From assembly GCA_965221815.1 (NCBI GenBank), contig OZ244915.1, positions 372,001 through 436,000 of the forward strand: DNA of 64,000 nucleotides. The letters are read 5' to 3'. Positions 41,731-51,700 of this stretch are shown one piece after another. The position numbers were made by a program, and so were the translations under genes. Within the stretch, counting starts at the first letter, position 1, and every line of letters begins with the position of its first letter. Below the pieces are notes generated by a model. The model worked only from the letters and a program-made list of their open reading frames with translations. It was not told the DNA's origin and did not search any database. The stretch is from JAPOXR01 sp965221815 (GTDB lineage Bacteria > Pseudomonadota > Alphaproteobacteria > Rhodobacterales > Rhodobacteraceae).

Positions 41731-44662
41731 CTCTGTCCGGCTCCGATGAGGAGTCGGTATCATCCCATTCGCCATAACGGGCGAGATGATCAAAGGCCTG
41801 CCCAAACCTATACTGATTCATGTTGCGACGAGACAGATAGCCGGTAGACGGATTCTGATATTCTTTCATCAGTGCCTGAAACTTGTCTAAGGTATCTGCG
41901 AAGCACTCGAGATTGACAGGCGTGATCTCGGCTGTCTTGCCGCACGCGATATAGGCGGCTTCCTTGACCTTATCGGGTGGTCCATCCGTGAGGAATCCAC
42001 CCTGTTCCAGTATGTTGACGGTCAGTGGAATCTGTTTATCACGCCGGTTGATTTCAGCTTTTGTCGGTATGCTGCCGGTTTTGTAGTCATAGACTGCAAG
42101 ACCGCCTTGATGGAGTTTGTCAATACGATCAACCCGTGCCGTCAACGTAAAATCGACGTCATCCAGTGCGTATGATCCTTCCACTTCGAGGGCAACAGGC
42201 ACACCATGCTTCGCACGCACCAACTCTTGCGCAACAAACTCGTCGGCGATTTGTTCCAATTGTCCTAGCCAGGCCTGTTTCACGCGGGGTGCAATGGGTA
42301 GTGGTGCGAAAACGGAGCGACTTATGTCGAGCAGGTGACGCGCGGTGCAAAGATTGCTGTCTGTTCGCACCATTTTCACAAATTTCTGCAATATATCATG
42401 CAGGGCTACCCCTCTTTGGGCTGCAAATCCGGTAGGCTCGAGAGGATCAAGTTCGCGGAGTTTTAATATTTGACGGGCATAAATCTCGTAAGGGTTGGAA
42501 ATCAGTGTCTTGACTGCGGTAACCGGGAGGGACCTGGGTCGTACTGCCACAGGTGGTCTGGGATTTGGCCGTGGGGCCGGAGGTTCGGAAAATTGCGGCC
42601 GGTCCAATTCACGCGACTGATCAAGAAGTTTGCGGCCCCGTGCGCGCATGGCATCGAGTGAGGTCGTACCCTGGTTTCCGATACCTGCCAAAAGCGTGGT
42701 CAACCGGATCAACCAGCGACAAGGTACAGCGGGTTCATCCGCGTATCTTTCACTGCGCGAGAGCACGACTTCAGGGACGCATGCAACCTGCTGAAAGTCA
42801 TGTGCAAGCAAGCCGATTCGTCGCTCTGGCATCAAAAGCCCCGCTTGATGCCGCAGACTTCGATTGAGCCATGGATCGACCGGTGCGGCCGCTGGCCATG
42901 TTCCTTCGTTCAATCCACCAGCGATGACCAGATCCGGGGACTGCATCCTTGCGTCCAGGGTATTCCAGATCAGGATCTGCGATGAATCTCTTGGATGCGG
43001 GTCCTGCAAAGTCCTTCGCCGTGCCAATGTCCGGAGCAGGTGGCGATATGAATCGCAGTCCAGGAGACCGCCTGCGCTTCCCTCTCTTTCCAGCTCGCGC
43101 ATGAATTCGTACGCGTCCTTGCTGACATGGTCGGAGACAACAGGATTTGTTGTGTCAGCCGTGCCAGTGACGAGATCTTCGATGATTCGAAGGTGAAAAC
43201 GGACAAGTTCTTGCAATGGTTTCGCTTGTACAGTTTCCAACCTGTCGAGAATCCCGGTCAGCCACGCCGGCCAGTCGTCAAGCATGACATTGTCGGACGA
43301 GAACAATGCGGCAACCTGATTGTTGACGTTTTGCGCAAGACCATGACGCCGAATGGTGCCTTCAAGGCGTTCAACATGCCAGAGATGTTGTTCCTGTGAT
43401 TCAATCGCATGGACATATGGATGACGAAGCAGGCTGACAAGTCCAACAGGATCAGGTTTTTGCCCCATGAGATCAGCTGTCAGCAACAAAAGGCGCCCTG
43501 AGACTGTTTCCGTCAAATGGATGTCAAAACCGTCTTCCGGTACGATATTCCATCTTGCCAAGGCGGCTGTGACCTGTTTCGCCAGATTGCGATCAGTCGT
43601 GACGAGAGCAGCTCGCTCACCGAATTCAGCAGCGTGCCGCAGACGGAAAGCAATAGCAATTGCTTCAGCGCGAGGATGAGGGGCTTCGAGCAGTGTGATA
43701 TTTTCTGTTGCCTTGTCGATTCCTTTGAGTCGCGGTCCCTCGGACAGCCACTGATTGGTGACCGGGGCAGGGCGCAAGGCCAGAGACATCAGGCGATTCC
43801 TTTCAGGAATAACCCGGGAGGTCTCTCGCCAGGCTTTGACTTCGATGTCAGTGACTTCAAGTTTTCTGACGATTGAGACCAGTCGAAACTGGGGATGATC
43901 TTCACCTTCTGATGCGACGATCAGTTGATCCCAGGCATTTTCTGGAAGATACGAATCGAAGCAGGGTAACACGATAGCCCCCTGAGGCAATCGCGCGGCT
44001 TTGCGCATCAGCAAATTTGTGGCACCGCGCGAGCCTGTCGATCCGGCAATGATTACCGGATGCGCAGGCGTTTCCCGCTGCCACTGCTGAGTCAGGCTTT
44101 CAATCACCAGTCGCAAGCGTGCCTTGATGTCTGGTGACTCCACCTGTCCCCAGAAACGGTTAACAATTTCGAGGAATCGCAGGGAATCTTCCCAATGAGC
44201 AGAATGCTGTGACACATCGAGCCGCTTGATGGTTTCTGGACTGACGCCTTCTTCCTGCATCTCATCCATGAGTTCGGCCAGGCTGTCCGCAAGGTCAAAA
44301 GCCGTGTTGCGCGCAGCGAACCGCGCGTCCGTCTCCAGCAGCTTGGATACCGCCTGAAAGAGTTCCAACCTGCGTCGCAATGTCGGCACGGGCGGGGCAA
44401 TATCAAAAAATCTGACATCTGTGGCGAGATCATCGATCAGGCGCAGCTTCGGCAAAAGAAAAGAACCGCGTTCAGAAAATGCCTTGATGATGCCACGACG
44501 TACCCGGTTGGTGTTCAGATAGATTTCAATTTTTGACATCGACTCTGGTGGTGCATCAGCCAGTCGATCAATCAAACCCTGTGTGAATTCCTCGGCAAAG
44601 TCGCAGCCCGGGGGAAGTGCGAAAATGCGCGCTGATGAAGAAGTTGGCTCAAACAGTTTCAA
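41723..44662 (-). CDS. addB: Double-strand break repair protein AddB
   Basis: This 979-residue partner of AddA has the alphaproteobacterial AddB layout. A degenerate helicase-like N-terminal half is followed by LVIAGGLNEGTWPAA near 600 and a C-terminal nuclease domain with YDYKTGSIPTKAEI near 870. The Fe-S-type cysteines of Bacillus AddB are not evident. It is transcribed first, and the two genes overlap by eight bases. The ATG at 44662 has no strong Shine-Dalgarno sequence, but nothing upstream extends the frame convincingly. Confidence 0.93.
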   Translation of the reverse strand: MKLFEPTSSSARIFALPPGCDFAEEFTQGLIDRLADAPPESMSKIEIYLNTNRVRRGIIKAFSERGSFLLPKLRLIDDLATDVRFFDIAPPVPTLRRRLELFQAVSKLLETDARFAARNTAFDLADSLAELMDEMQEEGVSPETIKRLDVSQHSAHWEDSLRFLEIVNRFWGQVESPDIKARLRLVIESLTQQWQRETPAHPVIIAGSTGSRGATNLLMRKAARLPQGAIVLPCFDSYLPENAWDQLIVASEGEDHPQFRLVSIVRKLEVTDIEVKAWRETSRVIPERNRLMSLALRPAPVTNQWLSEGPRLKGIDKATENITLLEAPHPRAEAIAIAFRLRHAAEFGERAALVTTDRNLAKQVTAALARWNIVPEDGFDIHLTETVSGRLLLLTADLMGQKPDPVGLVSLLRHPYVHAIESQEQHLWHVERLEGTIRRHGLAQNVNNQVAALFSSDNVMLDDWPAWLTGILDRLETVQAKPLQELVRFHLRIIEDLVTGTADTTNPVVSDHVSKDAYEFMRELEREGSAGGLLDCDSYRHLLRTLARRRTLQDPHPRDSSQILIWNTLDARMQSPDLVIAGGLNEGTWPAAAPVDPWLNRSLRHQAGLLMPERRIGLLAHDFQQVACVPEVVLSRSERYADEPAVPCRWLIRLTTLLAGIGNQGTTSLDAMRARGRKLLDQSRELDRPQFSEPPAPRPNPRPPVAVRPRSLPVTAVKTLISNPYEIYARQILKLRELDPLEPTGFAAQRGVALHDILQKFVKMVRTDSNLCTARHLLDISRSVFAPLPIAPRVKQAWLGQLEQIADEFVAQELVRAKHGVPVALEVEGSYALDDVDFTLTARVDRIDKLHQGGLAVYDYKTGSIPTKAEINRRDKQIPLTVNILEQGGFLTDGPPDKVKEAAYIACGKTAEITPVNLECFADTLDKFQALMKEYQNPSTGYLSRRNMNQYRFGQAFDHLARYGEWDDTDSSSEPDRDG

Positions 44663-44910
44663 ATTCTGCCTCCGGACTGTTCACTGCTCCTGGTCGTGGC
44701 TGTCAACGAACACGGGCAGGTGCGCAGACGAAATTTGCAATCTGGTTCGGGTGTCTACCATGGGCGTTTGCCAACGACATTCACACAATTAGTCAATGCC
44801 ATGTTATTTGTCAGCGTGAAACTCCTAAAACATTGGGCGGTTGCAAGACAAGAAAATGCTTGGCTTGCGCTGATGAGTGACGAAACCACTCCCAACGCAT
44901 GGACACAATA

Positions 44911-45102
44911 ATGGCAGAAAGTGCAGACGCTGAAAGCGGATCGGGCCGTAACCCTGCCCGGGATACGGCCCGATATGACAACGTATCGCGAAGAGATAAT
45001 CCAGCATATCGCAGAAGCCGCCAAGTGGGAACACGGCTGATCCTGACAGTGGGCGTCATCGTCGGGACCGGTCTTGCCATCTTTGGCTTTCTGACCGCCT
45101 GA
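44911..45102 (+). CDS. Possible small single-helix membrane protein
   Basis: This 63-residue frame (67 from ATG 44899) has a polar, Arg/Asp/Ser-rich N-terminus and one clear membrane helix near its C-terminus (LILTVGVIVGTGLAIFGFL). No Shine-Dalgarno sequence and no family are recognised. The hydrophobic helix and consistent alphaproteobacterial codon use favour a real gene, but only weakly. Confidence 0.4.
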   Translation: MAESADAESGSGRNPARDTARYDNVSRRDNPAYRRSRQVGTRLILTVGVIVGTGLAIFGFLTA

Positions 45103-45109
45103 CGGCCCC

Positions 45110-45242
45110 GCGTCTCATAGGGTGTGAGCAGGTACACCCCATGACGCACTTGATGACATGACGCCAAACGAATATCTCAAATTACAGCGAATCGTTGCAA
45201 ACCCATGGCGGCCGTGCGTCTCATAGGGTGTGAGCAGGTACA
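45110..45242. repeat. Pair of 27-base direct repeats before cbiD
   Basis: The sequence GCGTCTCATAGGGTGTGAGC plus AGGTACA occurs identically at 45110-45136 and 45216-45242, a 106-base period. Each copy contains the imperfect palindrome CTCA-N7-TGAG. They may be REP-like elements or binding sites upstream of the cobalamin cluster. Confidence 0.7.
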
Positions 45243-45356
45243 GGTCAGTTGTGTCGCAATGATCCGGGTTCCAATGGCAGTGACGCATGAAGAAGGTTTG
45301 GCCACAATTTTCGGGCAACATGGATTGATCGGAAATTGATAAATTCGAATATCAAG

Positions 45357-46466
45357 ATGTTTGAGAGAAGCCCTGACAAATCGGACCTGCGTACCGGTTA
45401 TACAACCGGTTCATGTGCCGCCGCCGCCGCCGCCGCCGCCTGCCAGTCATTGTTATCCCGGCGGAAACTCAAAAATGTCACAATCCGGTTGCCGGGAGGT
45501 CAGACGCCCAAATTTGAAGTTGAAGACGTCATGTTTTTTGATGGCGGCGCGCAGGCGTCAGTCCGCAAAGATGCGGGCGACGATCCCGATGTGACTCATC
45601 AGTCGCTGATCGTGGTCACGGTCAAACCACTTCCCGACGGAGCCGGAATCGTTATCAAGGCGGGAGCAGGCGTGGGCACTGTCAGCCGCCCAGGTTTACC
45701 TGTTGCGGTCGGTGAGCCCGCGGTGAATCCGGTGCCGCGGCGTATGATATGTGAATCGATTTCCGCCGCTTCGTCGGCACATGGCAGAGCGGCAGATTTT
45801 GAAGTGGAAATCGCGATTCCAGGAGGCGAGGAACTCGCCAAGAGAACATGGAATCCCAGGCTTGGTATTGTTGGAGGTCTGTCCATTCTTGGGACCACCG
45901 GAATCGTTAAACCTTACTCCTGCGCGGCCTGGATTGCCTCTATCCACCGCGGTATCGATGTGGCCCGCGCTGCAGGTGCACAGCATGTTGCAGCCTCCAC
46001 CGGATCCCAGTCAGAAGCTGCCATCCAGAAATTCTATCATTTGCCTGATTATGCGATGCTCGAGATGGGCGATTTTGCCGGCGGAATGTTGAAATATCTT
46101 CGCCGTCACCCGCTGCCCTACCTGACAATCGCTGGAGGTTTTGGCAAACTGTCCAAGCTTGCGCAGGGGGCCATGGATCTCCATTCTGCACGCTCACAGG
46201 TCGATTTCAACTTTCTCGGACAATTGACCGAAAGGGCAACCGGCAGTGCCAAGAAAGGTCGGTCTGTGGCGCGGGCCAATACGGCGATGCAGGCACTCGA
46301 AACAGGGGGTGCTGAACTTGCCGGATCCGTGGCTGAAAAAGCTGTGGACACGGTCGAGGAGGTTCTTCCCGGAGTTTCGATATCGGTGGAAATCGTTATT
46401 TTTGACCGTGGGGGCCAAATGATTACCCGTTTCAGTCGAAACCCATTCCCAATCCCTGTTGATTGA
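45357..46466 (+). CDS. cbiD: Cobalt-precorrin-5B / precorrin C1-methyltransferase CbiD
   Basis: This 369-residue protein matches CbiD, which methylates C-1 of the corrin ring precursor. The family hallmark LRTGYTTGSCAAAAAAAACQ lies at residues 11-31. The central ISAASSAHGRAADFEVEIAI region and the C-terminal EMGDFAGGMLKYL block, preceded by STGSQSEAA, are typical. It is the SAM-dependent enzyme of the anaerobic-type branch and takes the place of CobF in many alphaproteobacteria. ATG 45357 starts just before the conserved block; an upstream TTG at 45336 is possible. The stop overlaps the cobK start (TGATG). Confidence 0.92.
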   Translation: MFERSPDKSDLRTGYTTGSCAAAAAAAACQSLLSRRKLKNVTIRLPGGQTPKFEVEDVMFFDGGAQASVRKDAGDDPDVTHQSLIVVTVKPLPDGAGIVIKAGAGVGTVSRPGLPVAVGEPAVNPVPRRMICESISAASSAHGRAADFEVEIAIPGGEELAKRTWNPRLGIVGGLSILGTTGIVKPYSCAAWIASIHRGIDVARAAGAQHVAASTGSQSEAAIQKFYHLPDYAMLEMGDFAGGMLKYLRRHPLPYLTIAGGFGKLSKLAQGAMDLHSARSQVDFNFLGQLTERATGSAKKGRSVARANTAMQALETGGAELAGSVAEKAVDTVEEVLPGVSISVEIVIFDRGGQMITRFSRNPFPIPVD

Positions 46467-47242
46467 TGGTTCCCAGAATTCTGGTTCTTGCCGGTACGCG
46501 GGATGCAAAAGACCTTTGTCAACTTCTCTCCGAGCGCCGACAGTTTGATGTGATCGCATCGCTCGCTGGAAAGGTCACATATCCTGCCGACTATCCGGTC
46601 AAGATTCGCGTTGGAGGCTTTGGCGGTACCATGGGGATGGCTGACTATATTTGTCGCAATGGGTTCAGTCTCATTGCTGATGCCACTCATCCCTTTGCCC
46701 ACCGCATTACGACCCATGCTGCTGGTGCAGCGCGAATCGCACAGCGTCCCTATCTCCGGCTTGAGCGGCCACCATGGGAACCGCATCCAACTGATTATTG
46801 GACAATCTCTGACCAATTGGAGGATCTTTTCGCCCGACTCCCGGCGGGTGCTCGTGTCTTTGCACCTTTGGGCGGTGGGGTTCTTCAACCAAAAATCTCG
46901 GATTTTCTGGCATCACGACGGGATGTTCGTTTTTTTGTTCGGATTGCGGAACCGAGTACGTATCCCGTCCCACCGAATGTCGAGGCGGTGGTTGTTGCCA
47001 AACCTCCATTTTCCCTCCAGTCTGAGCTGCGATTGTTGCGAAAGGAGGAATTGACCGCTTTGCTTTGCCGGAATTCAGGCGGCACCATTGGCGAGACCAA
47101 GATCATTGCGGCACGGCAACTGCAACTCGCTGTCTATATTCTGTCACGACCATCCATGCCGATCAAGATTCCAGCGGGAAACCTCTTTGTTAACGCGCAC
47201 GAAGCGGCAGCGGCCATCGCGGCAAGGTTGAGAGTGACTTGA
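46466..47242 (+). CDS. cobK: Precorrin-6A reductase CobK/CbiJ
   Basis: This 258-residue protein reduces the macrocycle of precorrin-6A with NADPH. The N-terminal ILVLAGTRDAKDLCQLL is the family nucleotide-binding start. VGGFGGTMGMADYI, ADATHPFAHRITTHA near residue 73 and a C-terminal LLCRNSGGTIGETKIIAARQ, in which the S-GG-x2-GET-K pattern is family-typical, confirm it. It is translationally coupled to cbiD. The next gene is 458 bases away. Confidence 0.92.
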   Translation: MVPRILVLAGTRDAKDLCQLLSERRQFDVIASLAGKVTYPADYPVKIRVGGFGGTMGMADYICRNGFSLIADATHPFAHRITTHAAGAARIAQRPYLRLERPPWEPHPTDYWTISDQLEDLFARLPAGARVFAPLGGGVLQPKISDFLASRRDVRFFVRIAEPSTYPVPPNVEAVVVAKPPFSLQSELRLLRKEELTALLCRNSGGTIGETKIIAARQLQLAVYILSRPSMPIKIPAGNLFVNAHEAAAAIAARLRVT

Positions 47243-47700
47243 TACGAGATCCCTCAGGTTGAAACGGGACGGGGCTGAGTCTTTCGCTGCAAAGAGCATG
47301 ACGTGTACCAAGCCGTCTGACCACCGAAAAAGATGCATTGCAGATAAATTTCGCCTCTCGTCGCTTGCCTGTAGTGACCAGAGCAAGAATCACTGCCGGG
47401 AGCTATGGAAGGAGTTTCTATACATGAGTTGACAGACCACCTTATGGTGTGGGGGCTTTTTGATAAAACCTCATCATTCTGTATTCTCTCAACGATTCGT
47501 TATCCGCCCTATGGCGGACAATCTGATATGATTGGACTTGCTCTTCCATGTGGATTGCATATCAAATGCAACGCGAATCACCGGAAGGCTGTCGTGTGCT
47601 GCGCCGCCCGATTTTTGTTTTGGCGGTATGTCAGGGGCAGGCAAACGCGTTGTCGGGCCGTTCAGTGGGTTCAATCGACATGTTACGGAGATGGGATGGA
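47243..47700. other. Gene-free stretch between cobK and cobW
   Basis: No gene is supported. A small hairpin TCCGCC-ctat-GGCGGA lies around 47502-47518. I find neither a cobalamin riboswitch nor a Zur box. A frame reading into cobW from 47548 has no recognisable content before the cobW start. Confidence 0.45.
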
Positions 47701-48744
47701 ATGGCTGGACGTATCCCGGCAACCATTGTGACCGGATTTCTTGGTTCGGGGAAGACGACGCTGATCCGCCATTTGCTCAATCATGCCGACGGGCGGCGAA
47801 TCGCCTTGATCGTCAATGAATTTGGCGATCTTGGCGTTGACGGATCGATTCTGCAGGGCTGCGGGCTTTCCGATTGTGCCAGCGGGATTGTTGAACTTTC
47901 CAATGGTTGTATCTGTTGCGCAGTCGCCGAAGAATTTGCGCCGGCAATGCTTGAGTTGATCGAACGCGATATCCCGCCGGAACATATCATGATCGAAACG
48001 TCTGGGCTGGCGCTGCCACAACCTCTGGTGCGCGCCTTCAACTGGCCGCAACTACGCGGCAAGGTCACAGTCGACGGAGTTATCACCGTCATTGATGGAC
48101 CGGCTTTGTCAGAGGGCAGATTTGCAAATGATCATCACGCCGTCGAACGTCAGAGGCGCATCGACGACAGTCTCGATCATGATACGCCCATTGCTGAATT
48201 GTTCGAAGACCAGTTGGCATGCGCTGACATGGCCATCATCACCAAGTCCGATTTGCTGGATCGAGCCAGAATGAAGGCCGTGTCCAATCAGGTGGAACAG
48301 CGAACCGGTGCTGGCGTCTCGGTCATCGTTGTCGAGCAGGGTTGCATCGACCCGCGACTGGTACTGGGTCTCTCGGTGCGGGCCGAGGATGAGTCATTGA
48401 CTGTACGTGATGAAGACCATCACGGACATGATGAAGCGCATCACGATCATGACTCGTTTGAAACTTTTGTTGCCACATTGCCGGAAGTGAGGTGCAGCAA
48501 AAATCTGGTTGCTGGAATAGAAACCATGATGAAGCGGCATCACCTGTTGCGGATCAAGGGATTTGCGGCTGTCAAGGGACGCCCGATGCGGCTTGTTGTG
48601 CAAGCTGTTGGGCCGCGGGTCAGCAGTTACTTTGATCAGGAACTGACAACGGCGGAAAAGAACTGCACGCGATTGGTGGTGATCGGTGAGGCCGGGTTGG
48701 ACCAAAATGCAATCCTGCGCGATCTGTCTTTTGCCGTCCAATAG
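47701..48744 (+). CDS. cobW: CobW-type metallochaperone GTPase
   Basis: This 347-residue G3E-family GTPase has the P-loop TGFLGSGKTTLIRHLL near residue 9, the metal-binding NGCICC motif near 75, and the guanine-specificity motif TKSDLLD near 180. A His/Asp-rich stretch (HHGHDEAHHDHD) near residue 240 probably binds metal. CobW is thought to deliver cobalt to the CobNST chelatase encoded next. I chose ATG 47701, with GGAG ten bases upstream, since the conserved domain begins within seven residues. The stop is five bases before cobN. Confidence 0.92.
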   Translation: MAGRIPATIVTGFLGSGKTTLIRHLLNHADGRRIALIVNEFGDLGVDGSILQGCGLSDCASGIVELSNGCICCAVAEEFAPAMLELIERDIPPEHIMIETSGLALPQPLVRAFNWPQLRGKVTVDGVITVIDGPALSEGRFANDHHAVERQRRIDDSLDHDTPIAELFEDQLACADMAIITKSDLLDRARMKAVSNQVEQRTGAGVSVIVVEQGCIDPRLVLGLSVRAEDESLTVRDEDHHGHDEAHHDHDSFETFVATLPEVRCSKNLVAGIETMMKRHHLLRIKGFAAVKGRPMRLVVQAVGPRVSSYFDQELTTAEKNCTRLVVIGEAGLDQNAILRDLSFAVQ

Positions 48745-48749
48745 CGTGA

Positions 48750-51700
48750 ATGCACCTCCTTGCAGCTGAAAGTGGTGCCGTCGCCGATGGCGGCGAGCCA
48801 ATTGATGTCAACCAGACACCGGCAGACCTCGTTTTTCTGTCATCTGCGGATACCGAACTGGCTGGTCTGTCTGCTGCCAATGAGGCACTTGAATTCCCCG
48901 GAATTTCACTTCGTCTTGCACAGCTGTCATGGCTTTCACATCCTTTTTCGGTAGATCTCTATATTGAAAAAACGGCACGGCAATCACGTCTGGTCATTGT
49001 GCGTTCCCTCGGCGGACGGGCCTACTGGAGTTATTGCCTTGAACAGCTCGCCTCCCGACTCGATACGACGCGGACATTGCTGGCCATCCTTCCCGGAGAT
49101 GACAAGCCCGATGAGGAATTGTTTGATCTGTCCTCGCTGCCACGGCACGAATGGGAAATGATTTGGGGCTACTGTATTGAGGGTGGGCCACAAAATGCTG
49201 AGAATTTGCTGCGCTATTGCGATACCATTCTCAATGATGTTCCCGCGCCGCCAGCACCACAACCATGGCTACGAAGTGGATGTTATTGGCCGGGTAACGG
49301 AGCGACCACACTCGCTGACATCAGACCCGCATGGACTGCTGGCGGTGCGATAGCAGTTTTGGTGTTTTACCGGGCACTCCTACAGTCTGGAAACACGGAA
49401 TCCATAGATTGCCTGATTGATGCGTTACGGCAGCACGGTATCAATCCCTTACCGCTGTTTGTTTCATCGCTGAAGGATCCCCTTTCGGCGGCTACGATCA
49501 GCAAAATCCTCGCTGAAGCACCTGCGGATATCGCGATTAATCTGACCAGTTTTGCCGTGAGTTCTCCGGGAAGTTCAAGTCGCAACTGGCAGACGACTAT
49601 CCTGGATGCCGGTGATCGAATGGTGTTGCAGGCCATTCAAGCATCTCTGGATGAAGAGACGTGGAGAAATTCTGAATTTGGTTTGCCACCACGCGATCTT
49701 GCCATGCACCTTTCGTTGCCGGAGGTTGATGGGCGGCTGACCAGTCGCGCGATTGCATTCAAATCCCAGTTTCGTCGGGACAAGGAGACACAATTCCCGG
49801 TCACTCGTCACCAGCCAAAACAGGATCGGATCGAATTTACTGCCGCCCTGACCGCGAACTGGCTGAAACTGCGGTGTTTGAAACCGCGGGCACGCTGCAT
49901 TGCCCTTCTGCTTGCCAACTATCCCAATAAAGATGGCCGACTCGCCAACGGTGTTGGATTGGACACACCAGCATCCGCGATCAGAGTTATCCGGTCAATG
50001 GCAGAGGAAGGCTATGACATCGGTGATACACCCACGACGGTCACAGAATTCATGCAAATCCTCTTGGCCGGGCCAACACCGCAAAAATCCCGATCAGGAC
50101 AGGCTCTCGGTTGCTGTCGTCTCGGCCTCACCGACTATTTGGCGCGTTACCAGGAATTGCCGTTTGCTGCCCGACAGACAATCGAAGAAAAGTGGGGCAC
50201 ACCAAAGGATGATCCGCTCTGTGTCAATGGCGAATTTGTTGTCTCGGCCCATAGATTCAGGAATCTGGTGATCGCCGTCCAGCCCTCTCGTGGCCATGAT
50301 CTCGATCCCGTGGCGACTTATCATTGTCCTGATCTGCCACCACCACATAATTATCTCGCTTTCTATTTCTGGCTGCGTTTTGAATTTGGCACACATGCGA
50401 TCGTGCATTTGGGCAAACACGGAAATCTCGAATGGCTTCCGGGGAAAGCCGTTGCATTGTCAAACACGTGTTTTCCCGAACTGACACTTGGACCGATACC
50501 CAACATTTACCCCTTTATCGTGAATGATCCAGGAGAAGGGACGCAGGCAAAACGGCGCAGCCAGGCGGTCATCATTGACCATCTGACGCCACCGCTGACG
50601 CGCGCGGGAACGTATGGGATGCTACGTCAGCTCGAAGGTATGATCGATGAATATTTTGCCGCTGCCGGCCTTGATGCCAATCGTGTCGAGTTACTGAGAA
50701 AGAGTATCCTTGAGGCGATGCAGTCGGCAAAGATTGATGAAGATGCCGGCATAGATGCATCTGACGATACCGACAGCCGTTTGCGCAAACTTGACGCTTA
50801 TCTTTGCGAACTCAAGGAAAGTCAGATTCGCGATGGTCTGCATGTTTTCGGTGTCTCACCGGATGACGAACGAGAGCAGGACCTGCTCGCCGCGCTTGCG
50901 CGTATTCCACGAGAAAATGGCAAGGGGGGCCATGCGTCTTTGCTTCGTGCCCTTGCCAGTGACTTTCAATTGGGTGCACAGTTTGATCCGCTCGATTGCG
51001 ATATGTCGGCCCCATGGCAAAATGGGTTTCCTTCCGAACTTCACGGGGTCACAGAAGACCCGTGGCGCAGTTGCGGTGACACTGTTGAGCGGCTGGAATT
51101 ATATGGCAGTCTACTGATTGCAGGCCGAGCCGAAGCACCGGGGCCTGCATCACGCATGGTTCTGGAGCAGATTCATCAACAATTGGCGATTGATGTCAGA
51201 AAATGCGGAGATCAGGAAATTGCGGCACTTCTTCGGGCGCTCGACGGTCGCTTTGTCCGTCCCGGACCTTCAGGTGCTCCTTCACGCGGGCGGCCGGATG
51301 TCCTGCCAACGGGGCGTAATTTCTTTTCTGTGGACAGCCGGTCAATTCCGACGCCAACGGCCTGGACATTGGGCTGGAGGTCGGCCTCCCTGCTGGTTGA
51401 GCGACATGTTCAGGATCATGGGGATTGGCCGCGCACTGTGACTCTCTCTGCCTGGGGCACCTCGAATATGCGCACTGGTGGCGATGATATCGCTCAATGT
51501 TTGGCGCTGATGGGGGTACGTCCGGTCTGGGACACAAACAACCGACGGGTGACCGGCGTTGAAGCCATTCCGCTCGGGGTTCTCGGACGCCCACGCGTCG
51601 ATGTGACCTTGCGCGTGTCCGGGTTTTTTCGTGATGCGTTTCCCCATCAGATGGATGTCGTCGCCGGTGCGGCCAAACTGGTCATGAATCTTGATGAACC

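Larger units (their letters stand above)
44663..45356. other. Divergent region between addB and cbiD
   Basis: Apart from one possible small membrane-protein gene (44911-45102) and a pair of 27-base direct repeats, listed separately, I see no gene here. The promoters of addB (minus) and the cobalamin genes (plus) must lie in it. I looked for the conserved parts of a cobalamin riboswitch upstream of cbiD and did not find them. Confidence 0.5.

Noticed and set aside
45110..45242. Two 27-base repeats as a minimal CRISPR array
   Set aside because: There are only two copies, the 79-base gap is too long for a spacer, and no cas genes are in the window.
44663..45356. Cobalamin riboswitch before cbiD
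   Set aside because: The conserved B12-box and core segments could not be found on the plus strand. A covariance-model search would settle it.
47243..47700. Cobalamin riboswitch or Zur site before cobW
   Set aside because: No conserved riboswitch core or Zur-type AT-rich palindrome is visible.
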